Below are positions 54,432-62,954 of a stretch of 64,000 bases of DNA, one piece after another. The position numbers were made by a program, and so were the translations under genes. Each line of letters opens with the position of its first letter. Position 1 is the first letter of the stretch. The notes below the pieces were generated by a model that was given only the letters and a program-made list of their open reading frames with translations, was not told the DNA's origin and did not search any database. The DNA is from Haliclystus octoradiatus. Taxonomy: Eukaryota; Cnidaria; Staurozoa; Stauromedusae; Haliclystidae. The DNA lies in the NCBI GenBank assembly GCA_916610825.1, contig OU744446.1, positions 36,681,833 through 36,745,832 of the forward strand. Reading direction: 5' to 3'.

Positions 54432-57400
54432 CTCTTTCATGTTATGTCACAATAATGTATTATAATTTTTTGCAGATGAGACAAGCTCAATTACTCAGTT
54501 TAACGAGTACACCACAACAGATGCTCAATCCAGCACAAACAGAAACGGTAATAATTGAATGTTTTGATAATGAAAATACGCTTGCTTGTTGTGCATGCAC
54601 TTGTATCAAAGATCAGGAAACTAATCCATTCAATCATTTGTTACACAAGCAACAAGTTTCACGTCTACGCTAGTGAAAAGTACCTATCATATAGAAACGT
54701 TTGTTTGATACCCTGTTATGCTAATGTTCATTGCCTTTGTTGTGCTAATAATCATGAGGATTCCCTCCCTCAGAGACACAAAGAAGCTCCTCTACAGAAA
54801 ATACAGTCTACGCTTTGTTTCATTCAATTAAGTAAGAATCAATGAACTGTTTGTTAGGAAAATGATTCTTTGAAGAATGCGAATACAGTGAAACCTGTAT
54901 ATAACAGCCAGCTACGAGAGGTAGATAAATGGACCATTATAGACGAGTGGCCTTTATATACAGTTTTGATTCAATAGAAATACTATTTTAGACATTGCAA
55001 GAGTAACAACTATAGACAGGTGGCCGCTGTATAGAGGTAACCGTTGTAACAGGTTTGACTGTAGTAGTTTAAGATATTGAATCTCAAAATAATTAATCTA
55101 AATCTGGTTGAGTTTTGCATGACAACATACGCAAGTTTAATATTCTCCTGTTTTAAAGTTTGATCAACATGGAAAAGCTAGTTTAGACATCTTGAAGCTA
55201 AAAATCATTTGTTCAGGGCTCGTGATTTATTTGCTTCAGTTGTGTCTCCCAACATTCCTTGTTTAGTAACTATTGATACAAATGCATGAAGTATGTGGCA
55301 ACACTTTGTTAAATACAAAATAAACTTGCTGTCACAAGTTCACAACAACAAATGAAGTTCACTGATTTGTAATTGTATGATATCTCTATGTGTGAATATC
55401 AACTTTTTCAAAGGCTTTTCTCAGTTCACCAGAGCCCTATGTAGGCCTACCACTGATCAATATCCAAAACGCCACCTAAGATGAGTGAGGTTTCCTCTTT
55501 AAATATAATGTTGTTCTGTTTTTTGTTTTAGGTGCCATGTGAATATTTATCGCTTGAAGAAATGAAACGATGGCTTATATGTATGTTGTGTATTTTATGT
55601 AAATTCCAATCAGAGTTTCCAGTTGTTTTTGTTATTCATTAACAATGCCTGATCAGTTAACTTTTGTTAATGCTCATGTTAATAAATTAAATGCAGTAGG
55701 ATGATCTCACATACACGTGTTTACCTCAAATTATATTATATAATAGGGCTCTTTCACCGACTTATAAATAGATTCGCGCAAAGCTTTATGGGATAGCACA
55801 ACGTACAACACTTCGATATCATTTCTGAGTTAGCTGCGTTTTGACCGCGTTCGTTGATGTTTATTGCCCAAGTTAAAAACTAATTTACTCGATATGCAAT
55901 CCACAGAACGTGATAAACCAAAAATGAAAGGTACCACGAAGCATTACTGTTGGGGTACCTGTAAATCAGATTCCTGAAGTCCGGAGAAATAAGCCGTATG
56001 AACGTTTTGTATTCGCTTCACAAATCTTGGCAAAAAGTGTGAATTGGTAGAAAACAGCAAAACAATAACAACAACTAAATCTAAAAATGTATACCAGTTT
56101 TACTAGAAATAAAATAAGGACTTGTAGCAAGTAATACACATGAACACACATATTCAAAACTACCAAGAAGACACGTAGAAATTCCTTTCAATTATTTTAT
56201 AAATAGTATTTTAACTACAAATGAGTATTAGCAACATATCATTCGGTCGGCTTATAGTCGATATTCTCGTCGCTATCAAATGACAACTTTTAAACATAAT
56301 ACATTTCAATTAATAATGATGAAATATATAACCAGTAAATACAGTCGATAATCTCTTAATAAATAGTTATATATTGTAAATCAATTATAAACAGACCCAA
56401 GTAAATAGCAATCATCGTAACCAAATAATAATCTGAAATACACCATAGTGACATCTTGAGGCTATATAGTTGATCTCTCCTGAAAATTGATAATTTGAAA
56501 CACTAAATAACACTAACTGAGAATAATGCACATGAAAATAGCCCCGGAATGTCCTAATGGGGATGACAAGAGTGGATAAACACTGATGATAAATAGGATA
56601 GGTAGCCTACGTTACTACGTAGTTCTGATTTAGCCTAAACAACATCTGCGTATTTGCAATACAAGAGGATGAACACCGATCCACTTGCCTTACTTAAAAC
56701 AATATTCACTTTTAACGAAAATTCTTTTTCCATGGAATTTATGTTAAACATAAGCCCTCATAAGTAATTTGCTAGATCGATATAACAATATCATAAATGT
56801 TTCAACAAAACGACGTGCTACAAAATGTATGCTGTAGGCCTACCTTTCTTCAAGGGTTTGGCTGGTAACATGTAGTATATGGATCCTCACACACATCTTC
56901 TTCTTCTTCACTGTTGTTATATTGATAAAACACATTTTCTGACGATGACTCCACAATGTAATGATAAATATGACCATAATTAAAGCAAGAATAGCAAGAA
57001 GCCAAGTCTCTTGACAGAAATTCACGACAGTCTGTTGTTGGTATTTGCAACAGACCAACACTAAAACTATCACAAGATAATGCTGAAGTTGAAAGGGAAA
57101 TATATTTAAATCCATACTAAATATCCACTATCAATCTTTGGGTCAACTGGTTTTGCAACAGATAAACATGCCTTCGACCCTTCGACACAACAGAAAAGAT
57201 TTCAATCCAGTTGTAAAATGTTTTCACCATGACATTTTTCAAGCCAACGTTTTACTTGAACAAATCAGCAATTTGAAGGAATATGAGGTAAAACAGCACC
57301 AGGCACCTTTACTCTATCTAGAACAATCATAGGATGGTCAAGATCCATAGTGAATCTGATAGCAGCAAGTAAAACAGCTAAAATAAATGATGTTGTGAGA

Positions 57401-60400
57401 TAAAATTCAGCCGCGGCTCAACAAATTCGACAACGCAATAAAATGCAATGTACGTTGAGGTATCCCACAATGCTTTTCGCGAAAAATGTGTGACGTAGGC
57501 GTGAAAGAGCCCTATTCAATTATCGTATATAAACTGTGATTTTATCAACAATCTTTGTATTGAAACAAAATGTATCTTTTGATTTTGCGTTCTTTGCGGC
57601 ATAACATCATCACTGCTATTGTTGGCAAGGGATCTCCCCATGGATCTTCCCATCAATTCGGCCCTTAACCGAACATCACGGGTAGCTATATATTGCTAGT
57701 AGGCCTATATATATATGCATTCTAGTTACTGAGACGTTGCAAAAATATTTGCAGTGCTAGCTGTTGAATTACTTACGCCCCTTTCCTGTGTGCGATGGTG
57801 TAACATTTGTGTTTAGATAATGTACTATAGTATAGAGGATTTTCGGTTTACATCACGACCCGTATTTGTTTCCTCTGAGCTTTCTTTTAGATAATTATCC
57901 ATCATTATTGTGTCTTTTGATTTCATTTCAGTTTGCTATATACTTTGTCCAAGTCAATTAACAGCACAGCCTGGAGCATTAGATGTTTGGAAATCGGTGT
58001 TAATAGATGGATTTTCAATAAGGATATACAGAGATGAGGTTTTAATGGTTCATAAAGAAGTTCAAATACATTTCGACAGCATGAAAGGGTATGGCACATC
58101 TTAAATTCCTCCTTACACTACTTGCACCAAAACCATGAAAAAAGTGTGAAATTTCATGGTGTTTTCATTACATTTTCATGTCATATTCACATTTTTATAT
58201 CGTGACTATGGATGTTTTCATGCTTTAAAATCTTTTTCATGACCAGCCTACAAAATTTGTGATTTTCATTTCTTACATTTTCATGGTGTTTTCACAACTC
58301 TTTCATTACATTTTCATTGTTTACTGTTGGTAGTATTATTAGAGTGGAGTATTTTTGTATTATGTATTTCAGAATGTTTTAACTTTCCTCAAACCAGGTT
58401 ATTGGAGTGAAATAACACAAGCATATAGAACAAGCATGAGAAGCGAAGACATAAAAATTAAAATCATATAAAATTATATAGAAGGTGTAGGATATAGAAT
58501 AATAAAACTTATAAAATAATATAGTATAGACATAGATGTCACCTCAAACAATCACCACCACCTTTTCTATGCCAGAGCTTAGGCCTACCATTCTATGAGC
58601 TTAATTCAATATCATTGTTCACATTATAAAGTGTAGATCTTATTTTTCTTTTCTTTTGCGTTATGATACAGTATATTTTTCAATAGAGGTTTTGTATTGA
58701 ACAAAATTTCTTTCACAAAAATGATTAATTATGATGTTTATCAACTGAAAAAATGAAATGGTGAAAGTTTGAGGCCTATCCGATAAAAAATGACAAAGAT
58801 ACTTAAAATGCGTCTATTCTGCCCTGTGTTGATTTTCTTGATGTCATTACTTAATCTTTTCTCTGACTAATTTAAAATAATATTGAGTAGTGAAGTCACG
58901 AAAATAAAACCGCAGCAGATATGTTCCTACCTCAACTAGCTAATTAACTAACGTAAATATAGTAAATATAACTAATTCAAAACATTTCGATTAAAATAAA
59001 AAAACTTGTCAAACGTATTTCCATGTTTTATGGAAGGTACCCATAATGCTTGTTGTGTTACCTCGCTAATCAAAACATTGAGATCTCCTTCATTCCTAAT
59101 TTGATTGGTTTCAAACTTTTACCAAAAAGTTTTAAACAAAACTTTCACTTTTTCAATTGATAACATCATAAAAAATCATTACTTTGAATAATACAGTATT
59201 TTGAACAATCTGTATTTCGTTCAGTAGAATCCCCTTATTGACTTATTTATTTTATTTTCAGGTTTTCAAAACGCGCCAAAGAAATCCCTGAATACCTTGC
59301 ACTTGCAATTTCCAGTTGGTAAGGTTTGAAAAATTATTATATTTTGCTCTTATTACCTTTGATTAACTACACATATAACTTGTTGACACAAAAGGAAGAT
59401 TATAGCTACTTTTACTAGCAGATGTAGAATAATTCCTAGTTTCATTTGTACCCGTATAACGTTTGGACAAAAAAGGTAGATTTTGGTTACTATTGTCAGC
59501 AAACGCGAGAAATCTTGCAAAATCTTGTAAACTTTCAAAAATGCAATTTACATTCCATGTTTCGCGGTCAAAACCTTCTTAGCATATTTGGTGATCTACA
59601 CAACAAACGGAAAAGTATGTACAAAACTTTTATGAACATTTTTATGTGAATTTCAAATTTCCTGGAGAAACCTGCTGTTTTATATCTATCCAGTGTTTTG
59701 TTTTGGATTCAGAAATTTCCAAGAAATCAAAATTTAATTTTGGTATTTTTAAAAAACATAATATTGTATTTTATATTTTTTTACGAACCCTTTGAAAACA
59801 AGCCTGTCTAGACTTAAAGGTTTAACTTAATAAATTATGATCATGATGGTGATGATTCTGCATGTTTACCTATTGAATATTTTGAGTTATTGAATTGGCT
59901 TCAGATAAATATTTGACTGATCAGCAATTGTATTAAAATTTATATTTTATTCCACTATTATTTTATTTATTAACAGTGCATCATTTCACAGAGAAAGGAG
60001 GAGATATTTGCGCATGGCCATGGAAGAATTATGTCATATTCTTGGTGATCAACCTGGCCTACTGGGACCAAAGGTGTGTTAAAAGGAATAGTCTAAAAGC
60101 AATAACTCTAAGGTCAGCCTCTCTCGAACCAACTCACTAAACGAGGCTCGACACTAGATCAAGGAGGATCGCAATTTGATCACGTGTTTCACTCGATCAC
60201 GTGGTTAGTGTTAGTGATTAGGGTTAGGGTTTGGTCACGTGATAACAACCCGGTCGAGTTTAAATTCGTTTCCGTTACCCAACCTCTCGCCGGCATGGCG
60301 CAGTAGTAGTGCGTCCGACTAGTATGCGCATCATGCTGGTTCGATGACAGGTCGTTCCAAATTTTAAATTTATTTTCATTATTATGTTTCAAACTGTTGG

Positions 60401-62954
60401 TTAAGTTGCTATTCGTTCATAATACGCATGCGTTGCTACTCGAAAGCAACGAAGCAAACAAGCACCACAGTCGCCCTTAGAGTTATGGCAAATAGACTCT
60501 TCCGTGTTAAAACTTTTGAATGCTTGCTTCTAAAAAACGTTTATCTATGAACTGAATGTGATATTCTGGTAACATGCCTTACAGATTTTTATCATGATAT
60601 TTTGTTAGAAAGTAAAGTTAAACAACCAATTAGTATTGTACTTACTACTTAACAGCGATTTAGTTTTCATAGGTTTTAGAATAACTGGATTACAGTATAT
60701 GTATTTTAATAAGTTTATGTTACCATGTAATTAACAGCAATAACTTCTTTATTTCTTAACATATACAAAAGCTTGCGGCAGATTTTTATTAAATGCACAA
60801 ACATGCAAGAATCGAAAAGAATTTTGAAAATCAATGGAAGCATAATCTATGTGTTTGCGTATTTCAATATGACCTACTAAACATTGACAAAACAGCATGG
60901 GGATAGAACCAATCTGCATTCAACGATACTTTTTGGCATGATATTGCCTCTATATTTGATTATGCTGATTAATTCTACATCGTTTTTATACCCGTAATAT
61001 AGCAGTTGAATAAGGATACCTTTTGGATAAAAGATTTGACGACTAAATACCTACCACTATGCATTGTTGCACAGAAATCGGATCATTTATAGGCCAAGTT
61101 TACAAGGAGGGCGAGGTAACCCACGTAGGACGGCTATTAACCTTACCGAGTTACATTTGATTTGTTTTGTTGTGTTAGCTATTAAAATTATTGATCATTA
61201 TTGATCTTTATTGATTATTATTCTTCAGGTACTGTATTGGTCAATAAAAGAAATAATAAATTTTATTTTATCAGGTATTGATTGCCTTACTGGCGTTATC
61301 GCATGCACGAGATGAAGTTCAATGGTTAGTCCGTCACACATTTCATCCACCACCAAAGTCAAAGAAAGTTAATCCTGAAGACTATCAAGACCAGTAAGTC
61401 ATTTAAAAATTATAAAGTACAGTACAGTCAAACCTGTATATTACGGCCAGCTACGAGAGGTAGATAAATTGACCACTATAGACAGGTGGCCTTTATATAC
61501 AGGTTTGATTCAATAGAAAATACTACTTTAGTCATTGCAGGAGTGACCACTGTAGACAGGTGGTCGCTGTATAGAGGTGACCGTTATAACAGTTTTGACT
61601 GTAGTTAATTATATGATCAAATCAGACCAATTGAGATTTGTAATCCATGATATGCAATTGATACGGTAATAAATGTTGATGATCTATGCCAACTATTGGT
61701 GGGTGTCAAATTGAGTTTTTGTAATGAATGATCACCGGTACAAAATATTTTCAACACCAAATCTGATCTATTCTGAAACTACAAAGTAATGTGATCATGA
61801 TTCCAAAAATTGAAACTTTTTAATGTAGAAATGTGTCAAAATATAATAGCATATACAGAGAAAGTTTTGTTTTAAAAATTGAGGGATCAATTGGTAAAAT
61901 ATCCCATTTAGTCCGATGAAATTTAATGAATTCCATATGATGGGAGGCTAAAATACTGAACATGAATACAACCAATCAGGTTTGCTATGAATTTATTATT
62001 GACCAGATTCACATTCATTCATACCCCCGCAAAAAACGGTTCAGGCGTTCATGAACAGTTCATGAACAATTCATAAACAGTTTATAAACGTTGAATGGTC
62101 CCAAATTTCTTGAACTGTTCATGTACTGTTCATAAAGTTTAGTATGATTTTATTTTTATTTTTGACCAGATTCACATGCATTCTTACCCCTGTGAAAACA
62201 GTTCAGGTGTTCATGAGCGGTTCATGAACGGTTCAAGAACAAGCTACAAGCGTTGAATGGCCCCAAATTTCATGAACTGTTCATGTACTCTTCATGAACT
62301 GTTCATGGACTGTCCAGGAGTGTTCATGAACTGTTCCATGAACAGTTCATAAAATTTGGGCCAGTTAATGTTCATGACCTGTTCATGAATTCCTGAACTG
62401 TTTTTCGCAGTGGTACATACATTTTTGTTAGGAATTCTGGCAAATTCTAACATGTTTTCAAATTTCATTTAGGCATTTACCAGAGCTTTTAAACAGAATT
62501 GTAGTACTCAGAGGTATGTATATGCAACCGAATGCTATATAGTTAATTCAACTTATATCTAAAAATTCTATGGAATGTCTGAGGGTATTTAATAATCTAT
62601 TTCTATTTCTACCCAATTAACATATTACAGTGAAACCTGTATCTAACAACCAGCTACTAGAGGTAGATAAATTGACCATTATAGACAGATGGCCTTTATA
62701 TGCAGGTTTGATTCAATGCAAATTACTATTTAAGACATTGCAAGAGTGACCACTATAGACAGGTGGCCGCTGTATAGAGGTGGTTGTCATAACATGTTTG
62801 ACTGTATGGCTGATTTACACTTTAATAAACAGGTTAATATTTTTGTTTGCTTGTTGTTGCAGAAACGTTCATTAAATATGCCCAAGTTATTCGCCGCTAT
62901 TTCATTCAATATCTGTCCGGCTTTGATGTTGCTGTACTCAAAGAAGTCATTCAG
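37899..62954 (+). CDS. NCKAP1: Nck-associated protein 1 (Nap1/Hem), WAVE complex subunit, 5' part
   Basis: Fifteen exons join in phase to 449 codons: 37899-38003, 39979-40083, 40672-40767, 50038-50094, 50957-51099, 51867-51957, 52799-52864, 54476-54547, 55532-55580, 57932-58088, 59262-59318, 59977-60073, 61275-61393, 62473-62513, 62863-62954. Landmarks in the order expected for NCKAP1 are [95 protein letters not shown] and [12 protein letters not shown]. Vertebrate NCKAP1 is about 1128 aa, so roughly 60% lies right of the window. The start has a good context (G at -3 and +4). The protein is a scaffold of the WAVE regulatory complex with CYFIP, ABI, WAVE and HSPC300, which relays Rac-GTP to Arp2/3 at the plasma membrane. 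The protein family is certain, and each junction uses GT..AG. Confidence 0.93.
38004..39378. other. NCKAP1 intron 1, 5' part: nothing recognised
   Basis: AT-rich unique sequence. A CAGGGTCC-family fragment follows from 39379 and a SINE from 39655. Confidence 0.5.
39655..39852 (+). mobile_element. SINE family C, copy 4
   Basis: TTGGTTAGGGCATTGAAC and GGGTTCAATCCCTGGCAG form the head; TTTGGCGTCAGGA.. and a tail with ACCCGGTTTGTG follow. It lies in NCKAP1 intron 1. Confidence 0.65.
40814..40992. mobile_element. TA-flanked 177-bp element, copy 2 (diverged)
   Basis: It starts CAGTTAAACCTGTTATAACG and follows the family layout (GTGACCACCTGTATATAGTG); the right end is diverged. NCKAP1 intron 3. 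Confidence 0.65.
41194..42133. repeat. 940-bp near-perfect inverted repeat (foldback-like)
   Basis: Arms of about 430-450 bp (41194-41622 and 41684-42133) begin and end with GTGTATATCCCGG and its complement and surround about 60 bp of spacer. Arms match at most positions, for example AAATTTTCAACGTTCAGCTG versus its mirror. The open frames in either arm mirror each other and have no recognised product. NCKAP1 intron 3. Confidence 0.85.
42269..43159. mobile_element. 891-bp TA-flanked element with GGGGAGACCGGGGAGAC ends
   Basis: GGGGAGACCGGGGAGACTTG at the left is matched by CAAGTCTCCCCGGTCTCCCC at the right, about 25 bp perfect, with TA at 42267-42268 and 43160-43161. The same motif recurs inside (GGGAGACATGGGAC, GGGGAGACATGGAAC, GTGTCCCAAGTCTCCCC). 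No transposase is recognised. It sits between the near-palindrome and the BEL/Pao-type element. Confidence 0.75.
43302..43883 (+). repeat. 5' LTR of the BEL/Pao-type element
   Basis: This 582-bp direct repeat looks identical to 49299-49880. It contains AATAAA within its first 25 bases. A 96-codon minus-strand open frame inside it recurs in the partner LTR; that is a shadow and carries no gene. Confidence 0.95.
43920..49262 (+). CDS. Gag-pol polyprotein of the BEL/Pao-type element
   Basis: A single 1780-codon frame. Parts in order, with rough residue positions: Gag with the BEL-type domain (about 220-370), two zinc knuckles (about 415-465), Pao-type aspartic protease (about 520-660), reverse transcriptase (about 780-1000), RNase H (about 1110-1240), integrase zinc-binding region (about 1410), integrase core (about 1485-1610) and the C-terminal domain typical of BEL/Pao polyproteins. 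The Gag and protease types and the overall order separate it from Ty3/gypsy. Confidence 0.94.
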   Translation: MMSSTENSTDEQTATGSTLTTMNGKALTIKQMVQQRTLAKSRVTRMANKAIKLISKGSTDIEEMMNSLTLLDQHYERAEECHEMYMMTAELDDNWLDELFDNVCDVRFEVRAHVQTVKENKTARHETTKTKELIDTNIEQENNGMTAEQSTDQTEEDEDVANPTEADNQRTDDVIQTQDEQDDVIERPTNKVESATTNNLESAKSTKQEKSVTAPIRYKLTLPHFSGVLKDYRQFKTAFKALVDPDATDKNTKLHILRGRLAKIPHQLICNIENYDMAWKKLDTTYGRNDQLTDVCFKQIDELKPIRKGDAYSFLKFATTVQDIITQLKNAGCTADLESTGLLKSIVRKLTDEDRERWGRDVREGRALQTVHGLDDWLEKESIVKSQAYSLEPQRPKQSAATNVTQSNEKPQKKKVCMVCKEEHVITDCPQFLEANVDDRWQMVKEGRACFSCLKYGHSARDCRGKRTCGKEQCSKTHHEALHKESAAAHATTNTQNKNTLPVLQVKVNGNNGITRKANLLIDSGSQISLVRKGFAESLGLEGKETFINLSVVSGDQKRQMSRKIDFIIEAINGDGKKHKVTAVELDKICADVGHMQKDNIKNYQHLEDVVLSYSPGPIDVLLGVDQAHLLAGEMRRGQPGMPVAMMTPLGWVLLGSANKKTDDDDIQCSTASTNTVSLAEESINIKAFWETESFGVKSTPCNCDPSLIGSPDDKHAAVLLKESCKKLDDRYQIGLPWKQPPTTLPNNYDLAYRRLISTEKKLMKDNKLANNYDAQIMKNEELGFSRKLTQKEIDSHNGPINYIPHHGVLRHDKPSTPLRIVFDSSATYQETSLNDALYKGPDLLNSLFGIILRFRENKWALCNDISKMFNQIKLPEKDQHMHRYLWRNLDTTKPPDVYMMLRVPFGDKPAPAMAQTVLWKTAEDSKGEFPKAAETIQRNTYVDDICDSVQATEDVPQLASDIEEVLQRGGFPLKEWVTNCPELKSEQSEGQEEKEIDQQQEKILGTIWNSRDDTMTFRIKQSKKEGNWTKREILSQIAKIFDPIGIAAAMLVRGKMLMQVLWSTGYKWDDVVSEEHQKIWEQLLLDIEKLENVKIPRCLTPEESNSAIMELHVFCDASQEAFSTCAYLRSEDRTTKKIDVRFIAAKTRVAPLKQLTIPRLELQAAVLGTRLAKTIRKETRLDILQTTYWSDSSIVLSWIKSQSRQYKPFVAVRVGEIQSDSIPSDWRHCPSEENSADDGSRGITTNELEGRWLKGPDFLTKPKDQWPDDMQPTRLEDQDQDIEKRKKVITCTVIIQEESIIDVNKFSNWKRLKRVTAYVQRFCKSLKNKNASKGPLSSDELANAEDYLLKTVQAEMFQQLENGNYEQLTPFVDEKGLIRVGGRLENANCLPYDQKHPILLPRRNWISRLIMKDHHNKTNHCGVERTLADSRLYFWIVNGRTLSKSIVNQCITCRRLREQVQLQKMADLPEFRIMPFTPPFYNVAVDYFGPIIVKMGIRTRRQKRYGAIFTCLSTRAIHIEASSDMSTQAFLQVLRRFYSRRGQPSLIVSDNGSNFVGAEKELKTMIEGWNKKELMDFAAENKMVWRFNTPEAPHHGGVVESMVKSVKKSMKSSIGNKVLTHEELCTYLCEIENLVNSRPLSPMSSDPNDGTYLTPNHILLGRASAAVPQGPFDDSPSPSKRYEFVQSTINLFWKKWIVDYVPTIIGRKKWIKESRSMKVGDVVLLMERNIPRGKWSMGKVTETFPGKDGLVRSAIVKTQNGEYKRPVTKLCLLLPKEQY
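49299..49880 (+). repeat. 3' LTR of the BEL/Pao-type element
   Basis: This is the partner of 43302-43883, preceded by a G-rich polypurine-like stretch and followed by target duplication AGCTT. Confidence 0.95.
52243..52590 (+). mobile_element. tRNA-derived SINE, family B, copy 2
   Basis: This matches 12614-12985 over its whole length with scattered differences: head ATTAGCTCAG..CAGAGC, then the shared body ending near CTAGAAATTGACAAGGGG. It lies in NCKAP1 intron 6, next to a 177-bp TA-flanked inverted-repeat element. Confidence 0.75.
52596..52772. mobile_element. TA-flanked 177-bp element, copy 3
   Basis: CAGTGAAACCTGTATATAAC at the left and GTTATAACAGGTTTGACTG at the right, with TA on both sides. 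It ends 26 bp upstream of NCKAP1 exon 7 (52799), so it lies in the acceptor region of that intron. Confidence 0.8.
53990..54415. repeat. AT-rich microsatellites and ACTCAGAGTTTCGC repeat units
   Basis: TA and AAT runs surround three copies of a unit with GGCAAAACATCGATAGAGTG, CTCCGTTACTCAGAGTTTCG and TCATCAGACAGTTTTATTC. The third copy (54325-54405) is inverted relative to the second. A single copy lies at 30043-30180 on the - strand. Confidence 0.65.
54886..55061. mobile_element. TA-flanked 177-bp element, copy 4
   Basis: The same ends and TA flanks as 52596-52772, with few differences. NCKAP1 intron 8. Confidence 0.8.
55746..57512. mobile_element. 1.77-kb TA-flanked element with GGGCTCTTTCAC ends
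   Basis: GGGCTCTTTCAC at the left and GTGAAAGAGCCC at the right, with TA outside each. On the + strand an early short frame (55898-55974, [16 protein letters not shown].. then [11 protein letters not shown]) resembles the opening of a THAP-type zinc finger, a fold common in transposases, and stops soon after. On the - strand near 56890-57000 a frame holds a membrane-helix-like stretch ([18 protein letters not shown]). Neither makes a complete recognisable protein. NCKAP1 intron 9. Confidence 0.55.
58680..59235. mobile_element. Long inverted-repeat element, second copy
   Basis: The arm TATCCGATAAAAAATGAC..AATGCGTCTATTCTGCC matches the 20125-20745 family, and the right arm (CAAACTTTTACC.., CAATTGATAACATCATAA) is more diverged. 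It lies in NCKAP1 intron 10. Confidence 0.5.
60290..60362 (+). mobile_element. Possible tRNA-like SINE head
   Basis: GGCATGGCGCAGTAGTAGTG resembles an A-box and TGGTTCGATGACAGG a B-box, spaced about as in a tRNA. No second copy of the downstream body is seen. Just upstream (60208-60232) is a short TTAGGG-like run. Confidence 0.4.
61425..61601. mobile_element. TA-flanked 177-bp element, copy 5
   Basis: CAGTCAAACCTGTATATTAC and TTATAACAGTTTTGACTG ends with TA flanks. It begins about 30 bp after NCKAP1 exon 13. Confidence 0.8.
62020..62413. mobile_element. Two tandem GTTCATGAAC-family foldback elements
   Basis: Both begin with near-identical flanks (GACCAGATTCACA..CATTC, then ACCCCCGCAAAAAACGG or ACCCCTGTGAAAACAG). 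The second ends CTGAACTGTTTTTCGCAGTGG at about 62413. Internal GTTCATGAACTGTTCATG runs are strongly palindromic. NCKAP1 intron 13. Confidence 0.6.
62628..62804. mobile_element. TA-flanked 177-bp element, copy 6
   Basis: CAGTGAAACCTGTATCTAAC and CATAACATGTTTGACTG ends with TA flanks. It lies between NCKAP1 exons 14 and 15. Degenerate relatives are at 22886-23010, 26320-26420, 28985-29145 and 63826-63910. Confidence 0.8.

Noticed and set aside
56840-57115. Membrane-protein gene on the minus strand
   Set aside because: A helix-like stretch exists, but no start, splice sites or family could be supported. Kept only as a note on the enclosing element.
60208-60232. Interstitial telomere repeat
   Set aside because: Only about two TTAGGG-like units; chance or part of a SINE flank.
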